A stretch of 64,000 bases of DNA, taken from NCBI GenBank assembly GCA_040437565.1, contig JBDOQK010000072.1, positions 62,001 to 126,000 of the forward strand, given 5' to 3'. A model generated the notes under the pieces. That model was given only the letters and a program-made list of their open reading frames with translations. It was not told the origin of the DNA and searched no databases. Positions 46,487 to 59,138 of the stretch are shown piece after piece; position 1 is the stretch's first letter; every line of letters begins with the position of its first letter. The stretch comes from Albugo candida (taxonomy: Eukaryota > Oomycota > Peronosporomycetes > Albuginales). The position numbers and the translations under genes were made by a program.

Positions 46487-49343
46487 GTGCGAATTGCTGC
46501 TGAGCTAAGAGAAAGCACCATTTGATTCTCCATGTGTGTTCGTTCCTCACACACATGGCGCCCACATTCAGCTCAAATACTCGAACTTGCGGGGGAGTGC
46601 AACTTTTGCTAAGCTCTCTTTTGCCCTGAGCATCGCCTTCACTCGACGTAGCCAGTGCTGCACACGCATTTCATTATGTATTCCATTTTCCCTCTAGGCA
46701 CTCTCCAATGCCAGTATTTATCAGTTTGCTTGTAAAAAGGTAATGCTGTTTCGCGCGTCGTCTGTGAATATTTGACATCATGACTTCGTTCAGGTCCCTC
46801 TACATCGTATGGACTTTTCCTGCCTCTATACTGAAGAAGTGAGTCGATGAACGCAAACACCATCATTCAATACTGAAGATTTTCCAGCGCCAATAGAAAG
46901 GTGCCTATTTGGCCCCTCATACATTCCAAAAACCAAAGGTGGCTTCCAGAATTTAGGGATGCTTAAGGAGCTTTCTGCTGCCAGCACTACCTCCTCACAC
47001 CACATGAATTAATTAGAAGCGTATTCATGCTAAATCACCAACGCTCTGGGAGACACGAAATTCAATTCTTCAAAGTGAGAGCCATTCATTAACGTTACCT
47101 CTAGTTGTGCTGCATATGATGAATGGAAGGGTTTTATAAGCTGTGTTTGAACGTGTGATTGGGCTTGGTGAGGAGCATATTACCTAAGTTTTGTTTGGTC
47201 TAGCGGGGCACTATGACGAGAATACAATGGTGAAAGACCCTGCTGAATGACTCCATGTTGTTTTCAGCATATCCGCTTTCAATAGTAGCCAGCTAAAACA
47301 TACAACCGGTGGACTGCATATCAATCTCTCAGAAATGTGATAAAGGTCCAGTGCGCGAATTTCATGAGTGACACAGTTTCGGCTTCCCCGGTGAGATTGG
47401 ATTGCGAAAGTGCCAAGGCTCCACCTGAATGGTGAGATAGGTAGAAATATCAAATTGGGATAAGAAGTAGTTGTTATATAAGAGGTTATTTCGTGAGCAT
47501 TTCCGATGTTACGTTTTAGCGGCCGTACTGATACCTTCTGCGGCTCTCTTCAGAGAACAAGATCTTCATAATGATATATAAATGGATAGCTGTTCGAAGA
47601 AGTCAAGACGGGCCAAATTTTGGGATCACTCGATTGCAGCGCGATCGGAAAAGGACATGTCCTAATGGGTCGGTGCTAGATGATGGCTATTAGACTTGCG
47701 CACGAAATGTGGAATGAACCACGGTAAGGAATGAAATCGTCATAGTTGGTGTTCGTTGATCAAGCAAGCGATGATTCTATCATTTCAAATAAAGTCAGTT
47801 TATACTGGCAAAGTCGAAATACTAGATTCATATCCTTCCACCATATCCTCGACAGAAGTTAAATTTGAATTCGATTCGACTGCTCCACACTAAGACTGAG
47901 TGCAGAATGTAATGCCGAATTGATCAATCTTAGACAATAGAATTTTATTAGCGCTTGCAGCATCCGAAAGGCTACACGACACCTCTTTTCAATCGTTAAA
48001 ACTCAGTAATTGTCGTTTTCTAATCTATTGATCTCCGAGCTTACTTCATATCTGTAACTCATATCGCTTCCTATTTGAACAATGTTTCGAAATTGGAAGA
48101 TAGCTATTTGGTTTGATACGTTTTCGAACAAGTCTTGAGAGATGTGATCGTTAAATACCTTGCTATTTATTTCTTCATTTTGCTTCGCACACTCGCTGGA
48201 GACAATCTTTGCTTTTTTTCGGCCGAATATAATTGTCGAATGGAAATTGTAGAGCAATCCAATATCTCTTTGCAAAGTCGTCCCGAAAACTAGCTCTCAG
48301 CATGCACGATGCGTTAATGTATTTGTCGGTAAAAAATTGCCCACTAATGCTTGCGTCACAAACTCTGTATCCCAATCGTAGAAAGTCTTGGAAATTTTTC
48401 GGAATTTAGAGGCATTTCCACAGTGAAAGCAGAAGCGTTAGCAAATTTTTGACACCATGCTTCCTAGATTCTTTGAACATAAAGAGTTTGATATAGCAAC
48501 CAACCTATGGTAATACAACCACTAGAATTCGCTCACTTTGCTTCCAGAACCAAGCTCAGCATGGCTCAGCCTTACACGATGCCTCTGCCCGCAGCCTTGT
48601 ACCAGAGAGTTATGTTTACAATAGCAATATGATATGTCTTAAAAAAACTGCGGGTATTTGTACGCCATCACCCAGGGCGATCAATCATAACAACCATGCA
48701 ATCACTAAATTTAGCATGATGAATGAGGGTTGCCGCGTCACTATGAGCGATCGTTAATACATTCGATTGGGTGCAAAATCTCCATATGGAACAATGTTCC
48801 GCTAGAAGTGGAAGGTTATTTCAGGAAATCTATCTATCCTGTAAACATACTAATTTACCGGCGAGATTCATTCGATGCAATAGTGTTGAAAAGGTGCTGA
48901 TACTCCAAATAATATCAAATCAATCGAAGGAGTTGCACAGTATAACGTACAATATAATTGTAGAGGATTTGAGGAAAATGGGATGCATGCAATGAAATTG
49001 GCCGCATGCATAAATTTACAAGTACGCGTATTCGTGAGACTAGTTTGATGTCTATTTGCAAGATATACCAAGTGCAGAATAACGTGTCGTTATCGATTTG
49101 AATTAGAGAATTCAGACGCTGGTACTAGTACAAGATGAACTGGATCTAAAATATAGGGCTGACAGGTAGCATTCCTGAGCTTGTTGTCAATTGTAATTAG
49201 CAAGACTTCGAATCCACCACGACTATTGCAGGAAAATAATAAGCCCGTTCAAAACCTAACAGCGGAGGGGTCCTACGTGCTAAGGAATTTTCCGACGACT
49301 TGAAGTCACGTACATTATACAGACATTGTTGACTTACAGCAGC
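46487..49343. other. no gene recognised
   Basis: Minus ORFs at 48003-48275 and 48175-48375 overlap in different frames and look somewhat protein-like, but no family or splice model emerges. The rest is AT-rich non-coding sequence. Confidence 0.4.
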
Positions 49344-50016
49344 ATGTACGAATCATCTTCTTTGGTCAACGTAAGATTGCGAGGAAAAATTCTCCCTGAA
49401 TGCACAAAAGTGGAATCGCTCGGGAATGGGACCTCCCAGGATTTACCGCTCCCAAACATGCAGCCAATTGCTCATTTATACAGACAAAAGTAATCAGTCA
49501 AGAAATGGGTATGTCATATGATTGAGACAGACCAGTCGCCAACTCACTACATGTTTAAATGTATTTATTTCTGGCGATGCATTCTCTTACAGCACCTCTC
49601 TCGCTGTGCTTAAAGTAGGTGGAAGGACTGCACCGATTTTAGACTAAAAATATGCTATAGTTTCAAGCTGATGCTCAATTTCCTGTTTTTTATTGATGAA
49701 ACAGTATGCGGAGCTTTTTGATCCTCAACTCGTACGCATTTTCAATTGTGTGGGCAAGCCGCAAGCGCTAGCTCGATTTTGGAATACCGACTTTGAGCTT
49801 GTTGAGCCTTTATTACTATTCGACTATAGTTGGATGATTTATGCGTCTCTATGCTCACTAGGCTACAAGCTGGATAGAAAGTATGAAAGATGGCTCGAAA
49901 AGACAAGACGATTCCAGACATACAAAACATCGAGTTGTTCCTGTCAAAATCATTTTCCAGTCTGTAGCACAAACGATGATTGTGTAGACACAGGATTACA
50001 AAAGAGGTCCAAATAA
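49344..50016 (+). CDS. predicted small protein of unknown function, three exons
   Basis: A model with exons 49344-49489, 49593-49614 and 49705-50016 keeps one frame for 159 residues (480 nt). Both introns are GT-AG (ending TTACAG and AAACAG). The last exon alone gives 104 codons with a composition typical of protein: Y-A-E-L-F-D-P-Q-L-V-R-I-F and LVEPLLLFDYSWMIYASL. The tail is Cys-rich (S-S-C-S-C-Q ... C-S-T-N-D-D-C). No family was recognised. It converges on the TARBP1 gene, ending 68 bp from its stop codon. The 22-bp middle exon is the weakest part of the model. Confidence 0.4.
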
Positions 50017-50084
50017 ATGAAATGTAACCTAATAGTAGAAGCAGAATTGTGGAAAGTCCCGTGACCCAGTTAGCCTATATTATT

Positions 50085-53000
50085 TTAGTCAGTTGAATCG
50101 ATGCTCCCCAATAGCCGTTGTCGTGTGTACTCCCATAGCAAAATTGCCCCACTTACATGTACGTTCAACGATCGCACTAATCCAAACTGAGGGATTTCAA
50201 CGCAGACATCCACGAGTCGAAGTATTTCCACTGGGATGCCGGCACCCTCGCTTCCCAAAATAATAACAACGTTATCAGGGAACCTAAACTCAGAACAGCA
50301 TTGACTACGAGATGTCTGCTCCAAGGCGATAATCTGATATTTGTCGACCTCTTTCCACTGACGAATTGCGTGAATGAGTGCTTCTCCACATGGAATTTCT
50401 TCCATTCTGATCCATTTATGAGCGCTACTGCTCATGGACGCAAACGTAGCATCGTTGTTTAGAACGCGGAGATTAGATACGACAAGTTTTTCGGCACCAA
50501 ATATCTCGCACGTACGTGCAAGTCCAGCTAAATTTGTAACTTTCTCGATGAGCGAAGCACACATAATGACACGATTGCCCTTTGGATAGCAGGAGTTCCC
50601 TGACATGGCAAATGACGGAAGGTGCTGAGAATCATTTACGCTAGTTACTGGAAGCGGAGGGTCAATTGTGAAAGTTTTACAGCGGCTGCTGACATCTATC
50701 TTTCGCTGAACGACTGATATACTCGCATCTACTGGGATGCTTTTCAGACTTGGTGCTTCGTGATTGTTGCGCTGGTTTAGATTGTCCAGGTCTTGTTTTA
50801 TGCAATTTAATGCAGCAGGGTTTTCATGAAAAGATGAGTGCGTGTACTCGAGTTGAAACTGCGTGTATGTATGCTTGAGCGATTCTCTGATTTGGAATGT
50901 CCATGAGAATTGGTCCTCCTTCGGAAGTATATCATTCGATTCCACATGCCAATATGTAGATTCCAATAGACCCTGCACGGAGCATCTGTGTCCGGGTTGT
51001 ATATTTGCAATCTGGAGGCTTTGGCGCCTAGACATTCTCATACATTCCTTATTTTCACTCAGAAATCGACATGTTTCTGTCAGAAAGCGCCATTCCAAAG
51101 GATGCATGCCACTCTTTCTCTGTTCGTTCTCATTGAGCGCAATGTAATGCGGTAAAAGTGTCCGTAAGAAGTACTGCGCAATTACGCGGACGTGACCATG
51201 AGACGCGTTCAGCCAGCAGAGAAATCCAGAAATTAATGTTTCGATTATCGGCATCGTCTGGATCGGATGTGGCGTAGATAAAGTCTCTGTGATGGTAAGA
51301 GTCTTCAGTGCCAGAACGGAATATTTTTCGATGTGAATATGAACAAAGTGGCCAAGTATCAATAACAGTGAAGTCATTTGCTGTGGTGGCTGATTGAAAT
51401 TGAATAAAAGCGGTAATATGTGCTTTTGTAATGTATCGGGAAGAACTTGCAAGTCATTGGACCGCTCGAGTAGGCGCATTCCAAAGAGCTCATAATAGTG
51501 CCGGATAGCACTGAGTTTTGGTAGACAGAAGATGGAATTGTAAAACAAATCCTCCACTTTTTGAAGCAATGAGAGACTGCTGATATGCCGAGTCAGCACG
51601 CAAAGCGCTTGCCAAGCTCGGACTTCATAACCAAAGACATGACTATGGATCATTTGCGGTTTTTGCCAATCCGGATCATTGACATAATGCTGAAGTAGCA
51701 TCAAAATTAGGCTATCCGTAATCTTGGGTGTCTCAGAAAGTTGTTCGAGCCATGTGAGTACGCGAAGTCGAACAAATTGATCGTGCGTCGGAGACTTGAT
51801 TCCACTGATGTTCTTGGTAGAGCGATTGATTTCTTTTGGTTCCCGATATAGTAAAAACTTGAGTATCATTGGCACGAACGAGGAGGCAACATCCAGATCC
51901 TGTTGCCATATGCGACAAAGCCGCGTAGCGAGATGGTAAATAACGTTTGGTCGATTGTTTTCTCCGTATTCGACTATAGTCGTGAACCACTTTGTAAACA
52001 GTTGCGGGTTGGCACAGTAAGATAAAGTATTTTCCAAAACGAAGAAAATAACAGCTTGAGTGAGCGCATCCGTCCTAGTTGAACAGTCCATGTATGTGTT
52101 CCAGACACTATTAATTATCGAGTCCGATGCGTCATGATCAGGTTCATCCTTGATGTAGCACGTGGAACAACATGTCAGTGTTTCTGTTATATGGAGAAGC
52201 GTTTCCGGTTGGGAGCCCATAGTTTCAAATGCTTCGACACAAGCCTTTGTAACCTGATGCTTCAGCTGGGTTGGAAGGTAGGGGCTACTTGTGACTATTG
52301 TATGTATTACCTGCCAGCGAGCAACTGTGAAAGCTGCCAAGGCTTTATTATAGCTCTTAAATGGTGTCATTTCCGCATCATTGGGTCCATTGTTCCCGCC
52401 GCTTGGTTCGATATGAATGTGACACAGACTTTGTAAAAATGGATGTGATGCATGGAAGAGAGGTATCATTTCAGCAACGTGCGGTTGCATCTTGCTCATT
52501 GTTGCAAGAAACTCCATGGCGATTGTCTGTAGCTCATAAATTTGCACCGTTTCTGACACACGCAGTTGAGTTCTAGGTGCAACCACCAAGACACTAAAAC
52601 GCAAAGTCAGATTAGAGAGAAGACAAAATTCCACCAAGGATCCTCTAGCTTCCATCAGATGGATGGCCACCTGCGTTCCTACTCTCACCACATTATTCAG
52701 CCAAAGGGTACTACAGTATTCATCAACCCAAAGTTTGCGAGATATGCCACATACGTGGTCCAACCACGCTTCAGCTAGTTCCATGGCGGTGCTGAATAAC
52801 CATTCACATCCGCTGAATCGATCATCAATCTTTTGGTTGATTTGTTGATATATTCCAATTGGATCCACTGAAATTCTCAATGAAGTGTGGCATTGATCAT
52901 GCACTTGATATTGTAATACTTCTTGCACTTCGTTTTCCCACGCTGCCAACAAGCTAAAATACAAACGGTGATCGTCGCTGTCTAATTTAGAAAGGTGTTG

Positions 53001-55169
53001 CCGTCTTCGAAAAAGAGGTTTATCAAGTTTGAAGATTGCTTTATTCGTCTCATCGTGGTATTTTGTGGCCGTGAAAAGCATGAGCCGAGCAAGTTGCTTT
53101 GGCAAAAAGCCTCCCTCGGGATGGTCACTGTGTACGAAGTCCTCGATAGCCTTTATGATAGCTTCCGTAAACCATTCTGCGTTCTCTTTGTTCAAATGCA
53201 ACCAGTCATATAGGTGCAGATAGCACGCACCATGCTGCTCATCGCCGGTACCTATAAGATCAATCATGGGGAACAAAACAAGAATTTTGGAAAGATGCAA
53301 TAGAGCGTGCTCATCGGGCGGCTGTGTTAGTCCCTCAGTCATAGCTGCTTGAACCGCGAGAAGAGACTGATGCTGAACGTCCACTGAATAAGACGGTAAA
53401 ATATAAATTTCTAGCATGAAGCGTAGGGTATCGAGCGCCTTTGTGTCCAATAGCTCTGACGAGATTGCTTGATGGTCGTGGTACTTCATCACGATTTGCA
53501 AATCATTGCTCTGGAAGACCCGCAGCATCGCTAGTAAGGCGTCTTGTGAATGACGTTTGCGTGTGTCGGAGAAAATGGCTTCGTGTACATAAAACACATA
53601 CTTTCGTAAGATGTTCGTATGCTTCTCTGATGAGATATTTTGCCAATAATAAGCTGACAACCATTTCGCTAGAAACTCCGTTATAGTCTCAAGCAAGTGT
53701 GTACTTTTAGATGAGTTGGTTTTGTACAAAAGGGGATCGTTAGTCGCTGGCAAAAAGGTTGTCATGACAAATAAGTGAAAATCAATATCAATAGCCAACA
53801 TAGCTCTTGTGTTCTCCGGTGCTGTTTGTCCGCTTCGGATGTCTTGAATTACTATTTCCATAGCTTTTAAACATGTCTCCATGAAGCCGCCCAGCAGTTT
53901 TCGTCGTAGTATTGGATTCTTGTGATCAAATATCTGACTGAACAAACTTTGGAGCCATTTGAAAGAAAGTGCTACTGGCCAGAATTGTCCAGATGTTATT
54001 TCTAGCTTTTCTGTTTGCAGACAGCAATATAAGAGTTCCTGAATCTGAGGCCACACCTGTTCAACAAGATGCTGTTCCTGCTGGAATTGGATCACCTGAG
54101 ACGCTGCTAAAAAGACACTCCATTTCTTCAGTAGTTTATCAGGTGGTTTATTAAAAGAATCAACAGATAGAACCCCAGAGTAGCTAGCAAATGCAATCTG
54201 AAGTACACCGAGGCTGTATTTTTGCGTAAGACTTTCAGAAGACCTCATTCCATAACAAATGAGATTTTGTATCTTTTCATTACTCATCAAGATTGGTTGG
54301 TGCGAAATCACGTTCCATACAAAATTCAGAAGCATTCGGGAATAAGCACTCGACTCATTCATCAATTCAGTGGAAGCCTGAGAATATTCGTATCGATTCA
54401 GCATTGAATGAAAAAAATCAAGCACAGCATTTACTTCTTCCTTGTTTCCTTGTAGCCACTTTTCAAAGATGCAAGTGATCATCGAGTGTAGAAATCCTTC
54501 ATTCAAAGGAAGACTTTGTGCTGCCGACGATGCAAGATCTAAAATGCAATGTCTAACTTGCACTACTAGAGTCTCATTATGAGATTTAGCATCGAGAAAT
54601 TGATACAATTGCAGTAAAACTTTGCAAAAGAGTTGATCTTGTATGTTGTTGTGGTCACGCACTTGCTGAATGTAGTGGCTTGCCTGGTCGATCATCCTGT
54701 CTATGCTCATCCTAACAAGTGATTGGTCAAGGCTGGCATAAGCGAGTACTTTTTCAAGTATATTGAGTAGGATCAAATGATATTTTTGATAGCCTTGAAT
54801 TTGTAGCATCGATGTGCAAATAAACGGAAGGAGCAGAATTATCCACTTTGATTGTTCTGTAGGATTTACCGCAATGATTAAGTCGCGCTCTTGTTCGATT
54901 GCCTGATGGACGCACTCCTCAAGTACGCTCAAGTGTATCAATAGTTGTTGATCGTTTAGGCCAGATCCTGCCTGATTGTTATCGAGCAATATAGAATCGA
55001 ATGTTTGTAGGTATGTGTGTATATCGGATATGGAAAATATAGAGACTGAACCGATAGCTATGTATCGATATTGATTGATCAGCTTATCGAGATCATCGTC
55101 CTTTGATAACGGTGTGCGGTGCTGAAGCCGGCAGTACAAGTGATCGAGATGACGTGCAATACCAGTCAT
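50085..55169 (-). CDS. TARBP1: TARBP1/Trm3-type tRNA (guanosine-18-2'-O)-methyltransferase
   Basis: An intronless gene of 1694 residues, close to human TARBP1 (1621) and yeast Trm3 (1436). The first 1500 residues are alpha-helical, repeat-like sequence. The C-terminal 150 residues form the SpoU/SPOUT methyltransferase domain with all three motifs. Motif 1 is N-L-A-G-L-A-R-T-C-E-I-F-G-A, including the catalytic Arg. Motif 2 is I-L-G-S-E-G-A-G-I-P. Motif 3 is IPQFGLVRSLNVHVSGAILL followed by W-E-Y-T-R-Q, almost identical to the human protein. It should methylate the ribose of G18 in the D-loop of tRNAs using S-adenosylmethionine, in the cytoplasm. The start ATG at 55169 precedes M-T-G-I-A-R-H-L-D-H. 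Confidence 0.95.
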   Translation of the reverse strand: MTGIARHLDHLYCRLQHRTPLSKDDDLDKLINQYRYIAIGSVSIFSISDIHTYLQTFDSILLDNNQAGSGLNDQQLLIHLSVLEECVHQAIEQERDLIIAVNPTEQSKWIILLLPFICTSMLQIQGYQKYHLILLNILEKVLAYASLDQSLVRMSIDRMIDQASHYIQQVRDHNNIQDQLFCKVLLQLYQFLDAKSHNETLVVQVRHCILDLASSAAQSLPLNEGFLHSMITCIFEKWLQGNKEEVNAVLDFFHSMLNRYEYSQASTELMNESSAYSRMLLNFVWNVISHQPILMSNEKIQNLICYGMRSSESLTQKYSLGVLQIAFASYSGVLSVDSFNKPPDKLLKKWSVFLAASQVIQFQQEQHLVEQVWPQIQELLYCCLQTEKLEITSGQFWPVALSFKWLQSLFSQIFDHKNPILRRKLLGGFMETCLKAMEIVIQDIRSGQTAPENTRAMLAIDIDFHLFVMTTFLPATNDPLLYKTNSSKSTHLLETITEFLAKWLSAYYWQNISSEKHTNILRKYVFYVHEAIFSDTRKRHSQDALLAMLRVFQSNDLQIVMKYHDHQAISSELLDTKALDTLRFMLEIYILPSYSVDVQHQSLLAVQAAMTEGLTQPPDEHALLHLSKILVLFPMIDLIGTGDEQHGACYLHLYDWLHLNKENAEWFTEAIIKAIEDFVHSDHPEGGFLPKQLARLMLFTATKYHDETNKAIFKLDKPLFRRRQHLSKLDSDDHRLYFSLLAAWENEVQEVLQYQVHDQCHTSLRISVDPIGIYQQINQKIDDRFSGCEWLFSTAMELAEAWLDHVCGISRKLWVDEYCSTLWLNNVVRVGTQVAIHLMEARGSLVEFCLLSNLTLRFSVLVVAPRTQLRVSETVQIYELQTIAMEFLATMSKMQPHVAEMIPLFHASHPFLQSLCHIHIEPSGGNNGPNDAEMTPFKSYNKALAAFTVARWQVIHTIVTSSPYLPTQLKHQVTKACVEAFETMGSQPETLLHITETLTCCSTCYIKDEPDHDASDSIINSVWNTYMDCSTRTDALTQAVIFFVLENTLSYCANPQLFTKWFTTIVEYGENNRPNVIYHLATRLCRIWQQDLDVASSFVPMILKFLLYREPKEINRSTKNISGIKSPTHDQFVRLRVLTWLEQLSETPKITDSLILMLLQHYVNDPDWQKPQMIHSHVFGYEVRAWQALCVLTRHISSLSLLQKVEDLFYNSIFCLPKLSAIRHYYELFGMRLLERSNDLQVLPDTLQKHILPLLFNFNQPPQQMTSLLLILGHFVHIHIEKYSVLALKTLTITETLSTPHPIQTMPIIETLISGFLCWLNASHGHVRVIAQYFLRTLLPHYIALNENEQRKSGMHPLEWRFLTETCRFLSENKECMRMSRRQSLQIANIQPGHRCSVQGLLESTYWHVESNDILPKEDQFSWTFQIRESLKHTYTQFQLEYTHSSFHENPAALNCIKQDLDNLNQRNNHEAPSLKSIPVDASISVVQRKIDVSSRCKTFTIDPPLPVTSVNDSQHLPSFAMSGNSCYPKGNRVIMCASLIEKVTNLAGLARTCEIFGAEKLVVSNLRVLNNDATFASMSSSAHKWIRMEEIPCGEALIHAIRQWKEVDKYQIIALEQTSRSQCCSEFRFPDNVVIILGSEGAGIPVEILRLVDVCVEIPQFGLVRSLNVHVSGAILLWEYTRQRLLGSIDSTD

Positions 55170-55269
55170 TGTGCCAAATGCTATTGCTGTGATTGGATTA
55201 TCAAATGATACAGGACCTGTTATTGGGCATCAATTTATCAGCATCAACTCCATGAGAAAATAAAGATAT

Positions 55270-55369
55270 NNNNNNNNNNNNNNNNNNNNNNNNNNNNNNN
55301 NNNNNNNNNNNNNNNNNNNNNNNNNNNNNNNNNNNNNNNNNNNNNNNNNNNNNNNNNNNNNNNNNNNNN
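55270..55369. other. assembly gap upstream of TARBP1, false duplication
   Basis: 100 N. 55246-55269 is repeated at 55370-55393 (24 bp). Confidence 0.92.
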
Positions 55370-55436
55370 AACTCCATGAGAAAATAAAGATATGCAGCCC
55401 GGTGGTTCATAAGCTTAAATACGTGACTGCGTCATC

Positions 55437-55660
55437 TGACAAGCCCTTGGCTAGCAGAGGGGCTATCGGCTCCGCAAGTCTTGCTAGATAGGCTTGTGGA
55501 GAGAATGGTAAAAATGAGAATAATATTGAAAGGTAGTAAGATCTAACGTGCTTAAACTAACGGCTTCATATAACCTCCAACTGCCCTGTCCACAGATGTC
55601 GTTGCCTTAACTGTCCATCCATCAGATAACCCATGCATCTTATCATTATGCGGCATGTCA
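55437..55660 (-). repeat. Gypsy element LTR (3' LTR in element orientation)
   Basis: 224 bp, starting TGACAAGCCC and ending CATGTCA. It pairs with 59139-59347. The two share blocks such as TTGGCTAGCAGAGGG and TTAACTGTCCATCCATCAGA. Confidence 0.88.
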
Positions 55661-56931
55661 TACTCCCTCCATGAAGCCACGAAGCACGGGGCTTTAGCAC
55701 GGAAAGATGCGGCGAAAACTGACTTGATCAGTCGATACGCCCTTGTCGATCGTCGCCGTCTTATTTGTGTGGACTGTCTGGATAGCAAAAGGTCCATTGG
55801 AAGCTGCACGGGTTTTGGCTCGAAATGTTCAGGAACACGGAGCATAACGTGATCACCGGGTTTGTAAAAGTGTCCCGACCGATTGCTATTCCCACGATCG
55901 TTGTCGAAGATTATCGTTTCGAAGCAACATTTGGAGAGATAGCTCCACTTGCCTGGTATAGCTGCCGGGTCATCATGTCTTGTCCAAATAATACTTGACC
56001 TGGCGATGCATTTAAAATGCTATGGAACTGGCATGAACAGCAAATGCAGCATACTAAATAGCCATTTTCCAGTCGACACCTGCTACGAGGGTGTCGACTG
56101 AGTGATTCCTTTCACATATAGAGTTCGCTTGGGGGTTCTTCGATGTGATCGGCTTAGCTTTGATGCAATAACGGATCAGAAGTTCCTGAAATTCGGCACC
56201 TGTAAACACTGTCCCTAGATCAAGAGGGTATCGACACAACCATTCCCGATCAAAGCTCTCGGCAGTGGTGAGCGCCAGCTTGTTTTTTTGGAACACCAAC
56301 TTCAAGCCACCGTGTAGCCTGATCAATCATGGTGATCCCGTCGCTTCCGTCTTCATAGGGCCCAATTAGATCGACATGGACCACATCAAATGGATTCACG
56401 CTCTTTATAGTTCTGGGTGGTAAAATGCCATAATCTTATTTTCCGCCATGAACTTGGCACGCTTGCAAACCAAACGCGTCTTGAGTAATTGCGCAATTGA
56501 AGATTCCATGATTGGCCAGTACAGGATCAGGCGCATGGTCGTAGAGTCTCTCAATGACTGGATGCCCAAGATTCTCATGGTACCAGTGCACTAAGTCATC
56601 GCGGAGCGTGAGTCGGACAATTACACGATCCTGATAGGTTACCAAGGTCCACCCAAATAAAAGGTAATAGCTGATAGTCGGGGTTATTGGAGCCCGAAAG
56701 ACATGAAGACTTAAGACATTGGGTCTTCGTCTTGATGTTGCCGAAGTACCGGACCATGCATGACACAGTGAGGCTCTTCCTCGATTGAGCAGATCTCATC
56801 CATAAGCGGCACATCATCTTCTTCCATGGTCTGGAACCGCGTTCGCGAGAAGGCGTCTACTTTAACATTTTCCCTCCCTTGATATAGTGCATCGTCAAGT
56901 TGTACTCGGAAAGAAGCAATTTCCAGCGCTT

Positions 56932-57031
56932 NNNNNNNNNNNNNNNNNNNNNNNNNNNNNNNNNNNNNNNNNNNNNNNNNNNNNNNNNNNNNNNNNNNNN
57001 NNNNNNNNNNNNNNNNNNNNNNNNNNNNNNN
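56932..57031. other. assembly gap inside Gypsy element
   Basis: 100 N. Unlike the other eight gaps, no flanking duplication was seen, so real sequence is probably missing here. Confidence 0.85.
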
Positions 57032-59138
57032 GTGGTAAAATCCGTCGCTCGAAAACACCAAGAGATCATCTAGGTACACAACAACGAAGTCCAGATCACT
57101 AATAATCTTCTCCATGCATGCTTATGATCACCAGACGCGGTAGAAATTCCCATGGGAAGACGCTTGTATTGGTACTTTCCAAAAAGAAGGCAGATGGTAG
57201 TAAGCGGTCTGCTTTGCTTAGCCAACTGTATACAGTAGTAGCCCATGTTGGCATTCAAAGTCGTTAAGCACTTTGTTGTCGACAGACATAGCAGGATCTC
57301 GCGTATTCGGGGAACAAAATATGGACTGCGGAGTAGCCAGCGATAGAGTACTCTATAATCAATCACCTGGCGAAGAGAACCGTTAGTCTTTGTCAAGAAA
57401 AACGCCGCACAGGCCATTTCTCAATCATATATCTGTTTCAATACGTCGAGTTGTGTCCGACACTGGATCTCTACTCTTGCTGCGTTATCTTGGCTGCGGA
57501 AAATTAGATATGGCCTGACATGAACTGGTTTATACTCTGGTGATAGTGGTAAGATGTAATAATCAAACCTCATACGTCCCAGATGACGATCATACAAATG
57601 ACGATTCTTCTCTAGCAGCTCCATGTAGCTCATGGTTAACTCGGCAGTCAGATGATTCAGCAACAATTCCTTTGGATCGACAGCCGAATCCGCAAGCTCT
57701 TTATATTCTTCTACATATTCCGTGTCGAGCATGTCTGACTTGGTACCATCAAATCACCTGTATTGATTTGAAGACAATGTTCGTCCCATTGAACTGTCTG
57801 ATTACTAAAGTTGATCGTAATGCCAAGTGCACGAAGAAAATCTCTACCAATGACCATAGCATCCTTGCTGTCTTCAATCACTTGAAAGCGGTGCATTATA
57901 ACTGAATCAGTCTTTACCTTCAGCGAAACCGGGCGACGATGATCCAACTACTCTTCACAATGTGGCCCATGGTTTCAAACACCGTCGTTACTTGCGGGAC
58001 CACTTTGTATCCATGTTTGGTACTTGCAAGCACAAATGACTTGTTGACGATACTTCCTGAAGCACCAGTGCCCAACAGAGCTGCGAAAGTTTCTTTGTCA
58101 TGACGAATTTGCGCGGTAGTGCGCAACGGAGCTGTTGGGACAATAGGCATTTTCCGGACTACTAGACCAATGAGCTTGCACTAGTTTCCACTGCTCATAT
58201 CGTCCTCCTTAAATACAGTCAGGTACGTCTCTTGATCACTTTCGACTTCCAGCTACTTGTGCTCCTCAGTTTTTTCTTCTTGAGAGCGAAGCAATGAATT
58301 GTATTGTGCGATCTTGTTTTGTGATGAGAGAACCCCTTTTCGCCATCATCCGGCCTTGGATTTGGTCTTGTTACTTCCTTCTTTCTCTTCTACTGTTGTC
58401 CACTCTTGTGAACACTGCTGTCTTCGCTGCGACCGTATGTATCCTCGCGGCCTCGGTAAGGTCCACGCTCTTCTCGTGCATCGGGGAACTTGTGCAGTCA
58501 CTGTTTTTTGCAAGAAATAAAGTATCATTTCATTGAATGTATCGTGTGCTATACCCGCAGCTGCAAGTTTGTCTTGCCGTGCCATCGACATCCCACGCTT
58601 GAAGTATCGGCGCATCTGCACATCTGGAATTGCCTCGGTATTTTTCAGGGAGCTCGGCAAAAACACGAACATTCTCGCGCAGACACTTGGAGAACATGAG
58701 CATACTTCCATCCCGTCACTTGATCATGTTTCATAGCTCGTGGTCCATATTTTCGCAGAACCCGTCTGGCCCAGAAAGCCGTCCCTCGGCTGTATTGAAA
58801 TGGTCAAATGACCATTTTCAGATCTCGCTTGGGCCATCAGCAGGTGCACATCATGAGCAGGGCCCCCCTCAATAAGCGCAATCAAGTTGAGGCTCTTCTG
58901 TTCTTCGTTCCAGCACTTCTTCTTGAAGAGGACCTGGAATTCGCAACTCCACCTCAGAAAGCTGCGCGGACTGTCACCCTTGAATTTTCGCATCTTAACT
59001 TGTAGTCTATCCGCTAGGATGCAATCTTTAGCTGGTGAAACAATCACCGTATAAGTGACGAAGTTTTCATCGTCGTGTCGACCCATGCTGGATGGGTCTT
59101 GATTCTCTTCTGTCCGATTCGGATTGGATTATTCAAAA

